Below are positions 27,718 to 38,462 of a stretch of 64,000 nucleotides of DNA, in pieces. Numbering within the stretch: position 1 is the stretch's first letter; each line of letters opens with the position of its first letter. The translations under genes and the position numbers were made by a program. This stretch comes from an uncultured Luteitalea sp. GTDB lineage: Bacteria > Acidobacteriota > Vicinamibacteria > Vicinamibacterales > Vicinamibacteraceae. The notes under the pieces were generated by a model that worked only from the letters and a program-made list of their open reading frames with translations, made no database searches and was not told the origin of the DNA. Where the stretch lies: positions 930,001 to 994,000 of the forward strand of contig CAKTDA010000001.1 of NCBI GenBank assembly GCA_934541105.1, written 5' to 3'.

Positions 27718-29254
27718 CGAACGAGGCCATCAGCAGGCACACGGCAAGGCCTGCCGCAATCACGGCCGGAAGGATGCGGCTCGCGGCCGCGTGGATGGCC
27801 ATCGAGGCGAGCAGGATCGCGTAGATCGCATCCACGCTCGCCACGGCGGGCCAGAAGCGACGTCGCGCGGCGGCAAGCGGACGCGGGTACTGACGCGCAC
27901 TGAACCACAGGTGCAGCCGGAGCGACGCCGCCACCGTCGCGACGCAGACGAGGGCGAGTTGCGCACTCGCACGCCATGGCGGCGCGAGGGTCTCGGCAAC
28001 GAGCCAGCCCGGCCACAGCAGCACGGCATACAGCACCGACGTCGCGGCCTGGTGGACATCCCACCATCCACCTACGCCCTGCTCACTTCGCTGAGGGCTT
28101 CCACCTTCGCCCTGCTCACTTCGCTGAGGGCTTCCACCTGCGCCCTGCTCACTTCGCTGGGGGCTACGGTGGACCTCCGGCGGCGCGCTCCCCGCGGTGG
28201 CCGCGTCGAGTGCCTGGAGGACGTCGTGCATCGACGCAAAGCGCTCCGCAGGCACACGCGCGAGGCATCGATGGACGAGCACGATGTCGTCCATCGTCAA
28301 CTGGGGTGCGTGCGCCGCGAGCGGGGCGGGTTCGTCGCGCAGCATCCGCGTCCACACACCGGCAATCGGGCCATCGCCGAACGGCAGCCGTCCGCATGCC
28401 GCCTCGTAGAGCACCAGGCCGTAGGCGTACTGATCCGCGAGTGGCGTCGCGTCGCCGCCTTCGAGCTGTTCGGGCGCCATCGCGAGGGGCGTCCCCGTGA
28501 ACTGCCCCGTACGCGTGAGACGCGAGGCGCCATCCTCGGCGACCGTCGTGGCAATCCCGAAGTCCACGAGCCGGAGGCCGTCGCGGCCCATCACGACGTT
28601 GCTCGCCTTCACGTCCCGATGCACCACGTGGGCGTCGTGCGCGGCGGCGAGCGCGGAGGCCAGCGCACGCGCCACTGCATGCCAGCGATCGCGAGGCAGC
28701 GGTCCCTCCGCGGCAATCACGTCGGCGAGCGTCGGTCCCTCCACGTACTCCGCGACGATGATGAGCAGGTCGTCGATGTCCTCGAGCGCATGCACCGACA
28801 CGACGTGGGGATGGCGCAGCCGGGCGGCCGTGCGCGCCTCGCGCTGCAGCCGCTCGCGCGCCGTGACGTCGCCGGCCGTGGCGGGCGGCAGCACCTTGAG
28901 CGTCACCCGCCGGCCGAGGCGCGGATCACGGGCGACGTAGAGCACACCCATCCCGCCGCGCGCGAGCAGCCGCTCGACGACGTACGGACCCAGTTGCTGG
29001 CCATCTGCCAGAACGACCGCCGCCGCCTCGGACGGAATGCCGGCGGCCATGTCGAGCAGGTCGCGCGGCTTGACCACGGCGCCACGCTCGAGGAAGTCGT
29101 CGTCGCGGTCGGCAGCGAGCAGGCTTGCCACCTCCGCTCGCACCGCCTGGTCGTCGCTGCACTCGCGCGCAAGGAACGCCTCGCGGTCTGCCGCCGGCAT
29201 CGCGCGGGCGCGATCGTAGATCTCGGTGACACGACGCCACTCCGCCGGCGTCAC
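27680..29254 (-). CDS. Membrane-anchored Ser/Thr protein kinase
   Basis: The 524-residue protein has an N-terminal helical segment (1-80, WRRVTEIYDRARAMPAADREAFLA) common to acidobacterial kinases paired with ECF sigma factors. A complete kinase domain (about 88-345) follows: glycine loop LARGGMGVLY, K120 in VTLK, D214 and K216 in HRDVKASN, D231 of DFG, APEQ and DQYAYGLVLYEAACGRLPF. It is thus predicted active. A linker (about 355-400) contains three 11-residue SPQRSEQGxGG repeats. The C-terminal about 120 residues hold four membrane helices and no extracellular sensor domain. The GTG at 29254 overlaps the sigma-factor stop (GTGA), so expression is coupled. Likely role: phosphorylation-based control of the partner sigma factor or envelope targets (inference). 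Confidence 0.93.
   Translation of the reverse strand: MTPAEWRRVTEIYDRARAMPAADREAFLARECSDDQAVRAEVASLLAADRDDDFLERGAVVKPRDLLDMAAGIPSEAAAVVLADGQQLGPYVVERLLARGGMGVLYVARDPRLGRRVTLKVLPPATAGDVTARERLQREARTAARLRHPHVVSVHALEDIDDLLIIVAEYVEGPTLADVIAAEGPLPRDRWHAVARALASALAAAHDAHVVHRDVKASNVVMGRDGLRLVDFGIATTVAEDGASRLTRTGQFTGTPLAMAPEQLEGGDATPLADQYAYGLVLYEAACGRLPFGDGPIAGVWTRMLRDEPAPLAAHAPQLTMDDIVLVHRCLARVPAERFASMHDVLQALDAATAGSAPPEVHRSPQRSEQGAGGSPQRSEQGEGGSPQRSEQGVGGWWDVHQAATSVLYAVLLWPGWLVAETLAPPWRASAQLALVCVATVAASLRLHLWFSARQYPRPLAAARRRFWPAVASVDAIYAILLASMAIHAAASRILPAVIAAGLAVCLLMASFVIEPATRRAEGG
28075..28173. repeat. In-frame 33-bp tandem repeat inside the Ser/Thr kinase gene
   Basis: Two near-identical 33-bp units (28075-28107, 28108-28140) and a third that diverges after about 19 bp. 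They encode the SPQRSEQGxGG linker repeats between the kinase domain and membrane helices. Unit length is a multiple of 3, so copy number can change without a frameshift. Confidence 0.9.
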
Positions 29255-29835
29255 GATTCAGGCCCCGACGACAACCAGCGCCGCAGCCAGGCACGGGCCA
29301 CGGCCCAGTCGCGCTTTGCCGTTGCAGGGGCCACGCCGAGGGCGTCCGCGGCTTCCTCGATGGTGAGGCCGCCGAAGTAGCGGAGTTCGACGAGGCGCGC
29401 CTGGCGCGGCTCGAGCACGGCGAGCGCCTCGAGGGCCTGGTCGAGCGCCTCCACATCCGGATCGGGCGCCGCGGCAGGCGCCGCATCGTCGCCAAGGGTG
29501 ACGCGGAGCCGGTCGCCGCCCCGCTTCAGTGCCCGATGCGCGCGAGCCTGCTCGACGAGAATCTGCCGCATCGCGTTGGCGGCGATGGCGCAGAAGTGAG
29601 CCCGGTTCTGCCAGGAGGTGTTGGCCTCGCGCAGCAGGCGCACGTAGGCCTCGTGTACGAGCGCGGTCGGCTGGAGGGTGAGGTCCTGCCGCTCGCCGCG
29701 CACGTAGCGTGCAGCGAGCCGGCGCAGTTCCTGGTAGACCTCCGGCCATACGGCGTCGAGCGCTTCCTGGCCGCGCTGCCGCGGGGCGTCGCCCACCGGC
29801 TCGTCCACGTCGCGATTGTACGGTGAAGCCGACAC
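29251..29835 (-). CDS. RNA polymerase ECF-type sigma factor
   Basis: The 194-residue sigma factor is of the ECF group seen in Acidobacteriota and Planctomycetes (TIGR02999-like). Region 2 covers about residues 30-105 (VYQELRRLAARYVRGER, LQPTALVHEAYVRLLR, FCAIAANAMRQILVEQARAHRALKRGG). Region 4 covers about 130-185 (ALAVLEPRQARLVELRYFGGLT followed by the helix-turn-helix EEAADALGVAPATAKRDWAVARAWL). It directs polymerase to a specific promoter set. There is no anti-sigma gene; instead a kinase gene is coupled through a GTGA stop/start overlap. ATG 29835. It is divergent from rsgA with a 44-nt gap, which must hold both promoters. Confidence 0.93.
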   Translation of the reverse strand: MSASPYNRDVDEPVGDAPRQRGQEALDAVWPEVYQELRRLAARYVRGERQDLTLQPTALVHEAYVRLLREANTSWQNRAHFCAIAANAMRQILVEQARAHRALKRGGDRLRVTLGDDAAPAAAPDPDVEALDQALEALAVLEPRQARLVELRYFGGLTIEEAADALGVAPATAKRDWAVARAWLRRWLSSGPES

Positions 29836-29879
29836 GCACCCAATCCAGGGAAGGGCCGAGGCCTTAAGCTGTCACGGGC

Positions 29880-30980
29880 ATGACCGACGCCGTGACACTC
29901 GAGGTGCTGGGATGGGACAGCCGCTGGGCCGAGGCCTGGGCGGCCCATCACGGCACGTCGCCGCGCCTCGTGCCGGCCCGCGTCGTCCTCGAGCACCAGC
30001 ACATCTACCGCGTACATACCGGCGTGCAGGACGTGCTCGCACGGGTCACTGGCCGCGTCCGGCACAAGCTTGCCGCGCGTGAGGCGTTCCCGGCCGTGGG
30101 CGACTGGGTTGCGCTCGAGCCTGCCGGCCCGGCCGACGACATGGGCCGCATCGTGGACGTGCTGCCGCGGCGTGGTCGATTCGTGCGCAAGGCGGCCGGC
30201 ACGACGAGCGAAGCGCAGGTGGTTGCCGCGAACGTCGATGTCGTGTTCCTCGTGAGCGGGCTCGACAACGACTTCAACGTCCGGCGCATCGAGCGCTACC
30301 TGCTGGCCGCGCTCGATGGCGGTGCGGCGCCGGTGATCGTGCTCAACAAGGCGGATCTTCCCCGCGACATGGATGGCGTTCGCAGCGCGCTCCGCCCCGT
30401 TGCCGGCGAGGTGCCGGTCGTGCTGGCGAGCGCGCGGTCAGGCGAGGGCGTCGAGGCCCTGCGCGAGCACATCGGGCCTGGCCGCACGGCCGCGTTCCTC
30501 GGCTCGTCGGGCGTCGGCAAGTCCACGCTGATCAACCGCCTCGTGGGCCGCGACATCCAGCGCACCGCGGAGGTCCGCGAGAGCGACAGCAAGGGCCGGC
30601 ACACGACGACGCATCGCGAACTCGTCGTGCTGCCGGGCGGCGGATTGCTGATCGACACGCCGGGCATGCGGGAGCTGCAGTTGTGGGACGTGACCGCCGG
30701 CCTCGACGACGCGTTCGAGGACGTCGCGGCGCTTGCCGAGGATTGCCGCTTCCGCGACTGCACGCACGACACCGAGCCGCACTGCGCCGTCAAGGCCGCG
30801 GTTGCCGACGGGCGCCTCGACGCCGGGCGACATGCCAACTACCTGCGCTTGCGGAAGGAAGTGCTGACGCGACCCGTCGAGGAAGCGGACATCAAGGCCG
30901 CGGCGGAGCGCCGGCGCGAGCAGCGCCTCGCCTCGAAGGCGCTCAGGAAGCTCTACGCCAACCGCCAGCGACAACCGTAG
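29880..30980 (+). CDS. rsgA: Small ribosomal subunit-dependent GTPase A
   Basis: This circularly permuted GTPase assists late 30S maturation. The 366-residue protein shows an N-terminal OB-fold (HQHIYRVHTGVQDVLARVTGRV, VGDWVALEP). The GTPase motifs come in permuted order: G4 NKAD (156-159), G5-like ASARSGEG, G1 GSSGVGKST (208-216), switch I region GRHTTTHREL, and G3 DTPG (259-262). A C-terminal zinc knuckle follows (CRFRDCTHDTEPHC, spacing C-x4-C-x5-H-x-C). The C-terminal tail is basic (ERRREQRLASKALRKLYANRQRQ), as is usual for rRNA contact. The start is ATG 29880. Confidence 0.96.
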   Translation: MTDAVTLEVLGWDSRWAEAWAAHHGTSPRLVPARVVLEHQHIYRVHTGVQDVLARVTGRVRHKLAAREAFPAVGDWVALEPAGPADDMGRIVDVLPRRGRFVRKAAGTTSEAQVVAANVDVVFLVSGLDNDFNVRRIERYLLAALDGGAAPVIVLNKADLPRDMDGVRSALRPVAGEVPVVLASARSGEGVEALREHIGPGRTAAFLGSSGVGKSTLINRLVGRDIQRTAEVRESDSKGRHTTTHRELVVLPGGGLLIDTPGMRELQLWDVTAGLDDAFEDVAALAEDCRFRDCTHDTEPHCAVKAAVADGRLDAGRHANYLRLRKEVLTRPVEEADIKAAAERRREQRLASKALRKLYANRQRQP

Positions 30981-31030
30981 GGCGTGCCCGGGCGACGATG
31001 CGCGTCCGGCGCCTGCCACCCCGCGCAGAC

Positions 31031-31058
31031 GAAGGCCGACGGCCGACCGACGAAGGCC
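31031..31058. repeat. Heptad array (GAAGGCC/GACGGCC/GACCGAC units)
   Basis: Four 7-bp units in the convergent gap between rsgA and the molybdenum hydroxylase large subunit. The array ends 2 nt before the latter's stop codon. In the opposite orientation it matches 27 of 28 positions of the 35443-35470 array. Confidence 0.85.
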
Positions 31059-31060
31059 GA

Positions 31061-33292
31061 TTACGACGTCATCTCGACGCGGCGGATCGGCAGCTCGCGG
31101 ATCCGCTTGCCGGTCGCGGCGAAGATCGCGCTGCAGATGGCCGGCGCCATCGGGGGCACCCCCGGCTCGCCGACCCCTGCCGGCGGCGCGCTGCTCGACA
31201 CGAGGTGGACGTGCGTCTCGCGCGGCGCCGTCTGGTGGCGCGCCACGGCGTAGTCGGTGAAGTTCGACTGGTCGATGCGGCCGGCCTTCGCGGTGATCTC
31301 GCTGAGCATCGCGAGGCTCGTGCCGAAGACGGCTGCCCCCTCGAACTGCGCGCGCACGCGATCGGGACTGATGATCTGCCCCGCGTCCACGGCGACGTCC
31401 ACGCGCGGAATCGTCACCTGGCCACGCGCGTTCACCTCGACCTCGACGACGGTGGCGATGTAGCTGAGGAAGCTGTAGTGCGCGGCAAAGCCGAGGGCGC
31501 GTCCCGGCTGCGCCGGCTTCTTCGCCCAGTCGGACTTCTCGGCAACGAGTTCGATGACGCGCCTGAGGCGCGCCGTGTCGAACCGGTGCTTCGGGTTCGG
31601 CTTCCAGCCCGTGATGCCCTCCGCACCGAAATCGATCACGCGCGGGGCGCCGAGCAGTTTCAGCAGGTACTCGACGCGATCCACGCCGGCCCGCGCGGCA
31701 AGTTCGTCGGTGAAGCCCTGCACCGCGAACGCGTGGTGAATGTGCGCCACCGAACGCATCCAGCCGATCCGCACGTGCGCCGGCGCCGGGTTGTTTTCGA
31801 CGCGGAGGTTCGGGATCGGGTACGGCAGGTCCGAGAAGCCCATGCTCACCTGGAAGCCGCCGTACTGCTCCTTCTCGTCGAACGTGGACCCGATCGGTGG
31901 AAACGCGGTGCGCTGCAGCCACGCCGTCGGCAGGCCATCGGCGCCAAGCGCCGCCTTCAGGTACTGCGCGGCCGGCGCGTGGTAGTAGTCGAAGCGCACG
32001 TCGTCTTCGCGCGTCCACACGACCTTCACGGGCTTGCCGACCGCGCGTGCGAGCAGCGCCGCCTCGGCGCAGTAGTCCGGCTTCGACTTGCGTCCGAACC
32101 CGCCGCCGAGCAGCGTGACGTGGCACGTGACGCTTGCCGGATCGATGCCGAGCGCCGCGCCGACGGTGTCCTGCACGGCCTGCGGGTTCTGCGTCGGCGC
32201 CCAGATCTCCGCCTTGCCGTCGCGGACCTCGGCAACCGCCATGGGCGGCTCCATCGGCGCGTGCGCCAGCATCGGCGTGTAGTACGTCGCCTCGTGCGTC
32301 GTGCCGGCCGCAAGTGCCGCGTCCACGTTCCCCGTCTCGCGCACCACGCGGCCCGGCGTCTTCACGACGTCCATCAGCGACTGCCTGAACGCCGCCGAGT
32401 CGAAGCTCGCATTGGGACTCGGCCCCCACGTCACCTGCAGCGCGCGGCGGCCCTTGATGGCGGCCCAGGTGTTGTCGGCAATGACGGCGACGCCGCCGAG
32501 CGGCTTGAAGCCGTAGGGCGGCGTGGCGAGCGGCAGCCGGACGATCTCGCGGACGCCACGCACGGCCCGTGCGCCGGCATCGTCCACGCCGACGAGCGGG
32601 CTGCCGACAACGGGCGGCCGTTCGATCGTCGCAAACACCATCCCGGGGCGTGCGGCGTCGATGCCGAACGCCGCCTTGCCCTTCACCATCGGATCGAGGT
32701 CCACGCTCGGAATCGGCTTGCCGACGTAGCGGTAGTCGCCGGGCTCCTTGAACCGCAGGTCCCTGGCCTCGGGAACCGGCAGCGTGCGTGCGGACGCGAC
32801 GAGATCGCCAAAGCCGACCGACCGGCCGCTCGCGGCGTGCACGACGGCGTGATTGCGCGCGGTCACCTCGCCGACGGGGACCTTCCACGCCTGCGCGGCG
32901 GCCTGCTCGAGCATCGTCCGGGCACTGGCCCCGGCCACGCGCATGGCCTCGTGGAAGTCACGGATGGAGCAGGACCCGTCGGTGTTCTGCGACCCGTACT
33001 TCTTGTCGCCGATCGCCTGGACGACGGTCACACGTGCCCAGTCGGCCTCGAGCTCCTCGGCAACGACGAGCGGCAGCGACGTGCGGATGCCGGTGCCCAT
33101 CTCGGAACGGTGCGCGATGATCTGCACGACGCCATCGGGGAGGATCGCGAGGTAGACACCCGGCTCCCAGGCGCTGGCCGCGGCCGACTGCGAGAACACC
33201 GACACGGGCATCAGGCGGGTGCCGATGACGAGCGCCCCGCCGGCGGCGGCCTGTGCGAGGAAGCGGCGGCGCGAGACGACGACACTGCTCAT
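31061..33292 (-). CDS. Aldehyde/isoquinoline-type molybdenum hydroxylase, large (molybdopterin) subunit
   Basis: The 743-residue catalytic subunit of the xanthine dehydrogenase superfamily is of the IorB type (isoquinoline 1-oxidoreductase beta-like). It starts with a Tat signal (SRRRFLAQAAAGGALVIG), so the folded cofactor-loaded complex is probably exported. The first molybdopterin-binding part (about 210-330) contains PYGFKPLGGVAVIADNTWAAIKGR. The second contains EPPMAVAEV, GGGFGRKSKPDY, a conserved GWMRSVAHIHHAFAVQ and, near the end, GEPGVPPMAPAICSAIFAATG with the catalytic-type glutamate of GEPG. The ATG at 33292 overlaps the small-subunit stop (ATGA). The real substrate (aldehyde or N-heterocycle) cannot be deduced. 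Confidence 0.92.
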   Translation of the reverse strand: MSSVVVSRRRFLAQAAAGGALVIGTRLMPVSVFSQSAAASAWEPGVYLAILPDGVVQIIAHRSEMGTGIRTSLPLVVAEELEADWARVTVVQAIGDKKYGSQNTDGSCSIRDFHEAMRVAGASARTMLEQAAAQAWKVPVGEVTARNHAVVHAASGRSVGFGDLVASARTLPVPEARDLRFKEPGDYRYVGKPIPSVDLDPMVKGKAAFGIDAARPGMVFATIERPPVVGSPLVGVDDAGARAVRGVREIVRLPLATPPYGFKPLGGVAVIADNTWAAIKGRRALQVTWGPSPNASFDSAAFRQSLMDVVKTPGRVVRETGNVDAALAAGTTHEATYYTPMLAHAPMEPPMAVAEVRDGKAEIWAPTQNPQAVQDTVGAALGIDPASVTCHVTLLGGGFGRKSKPDYCAEAALLARAVGKPVKVVWTREDDVRFDYYHAPAAQYLKAALGADGLPTAWLQRTAFPPIGSTFDEKEQYGGFQVSMGFSDLPYPIPNLRVENNPAPAHVRIGWMRSVAHIHHAFAVQGFTDELAARAGVDRVEYLLKLLGAPRVIDFGAEGITGWKPNPKHRFDTARLRRVIELVAEKSDWAKKPAQPGRALGFAAHYSFLSYIATVVEVEVNARGQVTIPRVDVAVDAGQIISPDRVRAQFEGAAVFGTSLAMLSEITAKAGRIDQSNFTDYAVARHQTAPRETHVHLVSSSAPPAGVGEPGVPPMAPAICSAIFAATGKRIRELPIRRVEMTS

Positions 33293-33779
33293 GCCTGCCT
33301 CCCGGCGCGTGCGACGTCGAGGATGGCGGCACGGATCCGCTGGTAGGTGCCGCACCGGCAGATCACGCCTTCCATGAACGACTCGATCTGCGCCTCGGTC
33401 GCGTCCGGCCGCGTGGCGAGCAGCGCCGCGGCCTGCATGATCTGCCCCGACTGGCAGTACCCGCACTGCGGCACCTGGTGCTTCTTCCAGGCGACCTGCA
33501 GCGGGTGCTCGGTGCCCGGTGCCGCCAGGCCCTCGATCGTCGTGATCGTCCGGCCCGCGATTGCCGTCACCGGCGTCGAGCAGCTGCGGATGGCGCGGCC
33601 GTTCATGTGCACCGTGCACGCGCCGCACATCGAGACCCCGCAGCCGAACTTCGTGCCCGTGAGCCCGAAGTCGTCACGCAGTGCCCACAGCAGGGGCGTG
33701 TCGGCATCGCCGGTGAACGTACGCGATTCGCCGTTAACGTCACCGTGGCGGGGACTGGCGCAGCGGGTGTCTGGGACAT
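33289..33779 (-). CDS. (2Fe-2S) small subunit of molybdenum hydroxylase, with apparent frameshift near 33738
   Basis: The IorA/CoxS-type electron-transfer subunit carries two 2Fe-2S clusters. The in-frame 3' part has GCGVSMCGACTVHMNG (first cluster, C-x4-C-x2-C...) and the second-cluster motifs CGYCQSGQ and CRCGTYQRI. The N-terminal beta strand (VNGESRTFTGDADTPLLWALRDD) is in that frame too but has no start codon. The ATG at 33777-33779 (MSQTPAAPVPATVT) sits one base out of frame, and the shift falls at about 33738-33740. Loss of a single base, or a sequencing error, is inferred. Starting instead at the internal ATG (33630) would discard the first cluster cysteine. Stop overlaps the large-subunit start. 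Confidence 0.8.
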
Positions 33780-33799
33780 GCGCCGCCCAGTGTACAGCG

Positions 33800-34357
33800 T
33801 CAGTGAACGCCCTGGCCGGCCTGGAGGCTTCCGGGTTCGGTGCCGAGGCGGCGGATGGCGCGTCCCCACATCTCCTCGGCCGGCGTGTCGAACACGAGCT
33901 CGGGATCGACGTCCACCGTCAGCCATGCCGACGCCGCAAGCTCCTCGTCGAGCTGTCCCGGCCCCCAGCCGGCATAGCCGGTAAGCACGCGCGCACGCGT
34001 CGGCGTGGCCGTGATGATGCGCCGCAGCAGGTCCACCGACGTCGAGAGGTAGAGGCCGGGTGCGACCTCCGTTTCCGCCTCCTCGTCGACCGACTCGCCG
34101 AGGAGGATCCAGCCGCGCTGCGGCTCGACGGGGCCACCCATCCAGAGGAGCGGGCCCTGCGCCGTGTCGATCGGCGGATCGAACGCGACGACCTCGGCAG
34201 CCGCGGTCGTCGTAGGACGGTTGAGCACGAGCCCGAACGCCCCTTCGCTGCCGTGGTCGCACAGCAGCACGACCGTCCGCTCGAAGTTCTCGTCGGTCAT
34301 CTGCGGCATGGACAGCAACAGCGTCGGCGCAAGGCTCGATTCACGATCGGCGCTCAT
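33800..34357 (-). CDS. YqgE/AlgH family protein
   Basis: The 185-residue soluble protein of the UPF0301 (YqgE/AlgH) family has the diagnostic LLLSMPQMTDENFERTVVLLCDH opening, GLVLNRPT, LLWMGGPVEPQRGWIL, and the central GYAGWGPGQLDEELAASAW motif. AlgH/YqgE proteins are conserved in many bacteria; their biochemical role is unresolved. The ATG is at 34357; the frame extends upstream only as a shadow of queG. It starts 7 nt after the queG stop, suggesting co-transcription. The C-terminal about 15 residues (LGTEPGSLQAGQGVH) are not conserved in character. Confidence 0.92.
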   Translation of the reverse strand: MSADRESSLAPTLLLSMPQMTDENFERTVVLLCDHGSEGAFGLVLNRPTTTAAAEVVAFDPPIDTAQGPLLWMGGPVEPQRGWILLGESVDEEAETEVAPGLYLSTSVDLLRRIITATPTRARVLTGYAGWGPGQLDEELAASAWLTVDVDPELVFDTPAEEMWGRAIRRLGTEPGSLQAGQGVH

Positions 34358-34364
34358 ACCCGCA

Positions 34365-35435
34365 TCATACGGTAGGCCCGCCGGCGCACCGGACAAGCCG
34401 GTCGCGTGCCCATGCAACGTGCGACACGACGGTCGGATGGGCGAACGAGGCATCCACGGCGGCGTCGCGCGGCTCGAACAACGCCGCGTGCGCCTCCGGA
34501 TCCCGGCTTGCGGCCATCGAGAGCGCCAGGTTGCGGCGCAGGCGCCAGACCTTCGTGCGGTACATGGGGCTGTGGCGGATGGCAGCCTGCAGCGTCTCGT
34601 CCGACGCACGCCAGAGGTGCGCGAGCGAGGCCTGCTTCCAGAGGGGCCGCGCGACCCACACCGGATCGTCGGTGACTGCCGCCTCGTGGTTCCACGGACA
34701 GACGTCCTGGCAGATGTCGCAGCCGTAGACCTGCGGCCCGACGGCGTCCCGTTGCCGCGCCGGCACCTCGTCGTACGACTCGATGGTCACGTAGGACAGG
34801 CAACGCGTCGCATCCACCACGTACGGCTCGACGATGGCATCGGTCGGGCAGGCGTCGATGCAGCGCGTACACGTGCCGCAGCGGTCGGGCACCGGCGTTC
34901 CCGCCGGCAGGTCCAGCGTCGTCAGGATCACCGAGAGGAACAGCCACGACCCGAGCTGCTGGTTGATCAGGCACGTGTGCTTGCCGATCCAGCCGAGTCC
35001 GGCCGCCGCGGCGAGGGCCTTCTCCTGCACCGGCCCCGTGTCCACGTAGCCGACGGCCTCGAACGGCACGCCCGCATGCTCCTTCAGCCAGCCGATGAGC
35101 AGGTGCTGCCGACGGCCGAGCACCTCGTGGTAGTCCTCGCCCCAGGCGTACCGGGCGATGCGCGCGTCGCCGGGGTCGACGCGCGTGATCGACAGCGGCT
35201 CGTCGGTGTTGTAAATCGTCGCGGCGACGACAGCCGAGCGCGCGCCGGCGAGCACGCGGCCCGGATCGAGCCGCGCGTCCATGCTGCGGGTGATGTAGTG
35301 GAGATCGCCCGCGTACCCGCGGGCGATCCAGTCGCGGAGGTAGTCGAGGCGCTCCACCCGATCGACCGGCGCCACACCGCACAGGTCGAAGCCGAGGGTG
35401 AGCGCGTGGTCGCGGAGCGCGTCGATCGAGAACAC
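34365..35435 (-). CDS. queG: Epoxyqueuosine reductase QueG
   Basis: This cobalamin- and 4Fe-4S-dependent enzyme performs the last step of queuosine synthesis on tRNA. The 356-residue protein has the family N terminus (LGFDLCGVAPVD, WIARGYAGDLHYI), the YAWGEDYH motif, YVDTGPVQEKALAAAAGLGWIGKHT, and two ferredoxin-like cysteine sets (CGTCTRCIDACP and GCDICQDVCPWN). A HEAT-like C-terminal segment follows. The GTG at 35435 was chosen because homology begins directly after it and GAAGG lies about 9 nt upstream. That GAAGG belongs to a heptad repeat array. Upstream in-frame sequence is repeat-derived (ADRRRP) and not part of the protein. Confidence 0.94.
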   Translation of the reverse strand: MFSIDALRDHALTLGFDLCGVAPVDRVERLDYLRDWIARGYAGDLHYITRSMDARLDPGRVLAGARSAVVAATIYNTDEPLSITRVDPGDARIARYAWGEDYHEVLGRRQHLLIGWLKEHAGVPFEAVGYVDTGPVQEKALAAAAGLGWIGKHTCLINQQLGSWLFLSVILTTLDLPAGTPVPDRCGTCTRCIDACPTDAIVEPYVVDATRCLSYVTIESYDEVPARQRDAVGPQVYGCDICQDVCPWNHEAAVTDDPVWVARPLWKQASLAHLWRASDETLQAAIRHSPMYRTKVWRLRRNLALSMAASRDPEAHAALFEPRDAAVDASFAHPTVVSHVAWARDRLVRCAGGPTV

Positions 35436-35442
35436 GGTTATC

Positions 35443-35499
35443 GGCCTTCGTCGGTCGGCCGTCGGTCTTCGTCGATGGGGCCGTCGGCCTTCGTCGGTC
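35443..35499. repeat. Heptad array in front of queG
   Basis: Five 7-bp units (35443-35477), a 1-nt slip, then three more (35479-35499). On the coding (minus) strand the units are GAAGGCC, GACGGCC, GACCGAC and GAAGACC. The array ends 7 nt before the queG GTG and appears to supply its Shine-Dalgarno (GAAGG). Confidence 0.88.
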
Positions 35500-35519
35500 G
35501 CCGGGCCGGCCGGGCAGAT

Positions 35520-35537
35520 GGTCGGGCGAGCCCGACC
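35520..35537 (-). terminator. Hairpin directly after acnA
   Basis: GGTCGGGC (35520-35527) pairs with GCCCGACC (35530-35537). The structure begins 1 nt after the acnA stop on the minus strand. It lacks a T-run and precedes the queG heptad array. Confidence 0.45.
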
Positions 35538-35538
35538 G

Positions 35539-38247
<2,709 letters not shown>

Positions 38248-38273
38248 GACAGCTCACGATCGTATCAAAGGCT

Positions 38274-38294
38274 GGCCTTCGTCATTCGGCCGCC
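38274..38294. repeat. Short heptad block (GAAGGCC-type)
   Basis: Three units reading GGCGGCC, GAATGAC and GAAGGCC on the minus strand, 27 nt upstream of the acnA start. The unit relates to the arrays at 31031 and 35443. Confidence 0.5.
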
Positions 38295-38403
38295 TGTTGA
38301 CGCGGGGGCCGCACCCCTGGCCGGGCCGCTGATTCGGGGTATCGGGGACCAGTACGCGCACCTCCGTCCCGGGGGAGTTCACGCGGAGAGCGCGGAGGAA
38401 CAC

Positions 38404-38457
38404 CTTCGGACTTCTCCCTTCGAACTTGCCTTCGGACTTCCGACTTCCGACTTCGAC
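38404..38457. repeat. Heptad array (CTTCCGA-type)
   Basis: Three units, a 5-nt slip, then four units of CTTNNGA/CTTCGAC type, 6 nt from the stop codon of the ABC permease (38463). The rest of 38248-38462 contains a short stretch rich in GCGGAG (about 38363-38395) and no gene. Confidence 0.8.
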
Positions 38458-38462
38458 CTTTC

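Noticed and set aside
28075..28173. CRISPR-like 33-bp repeats
   Set aside because: Copies are directly adjacent without spacers and encode protein in frame.
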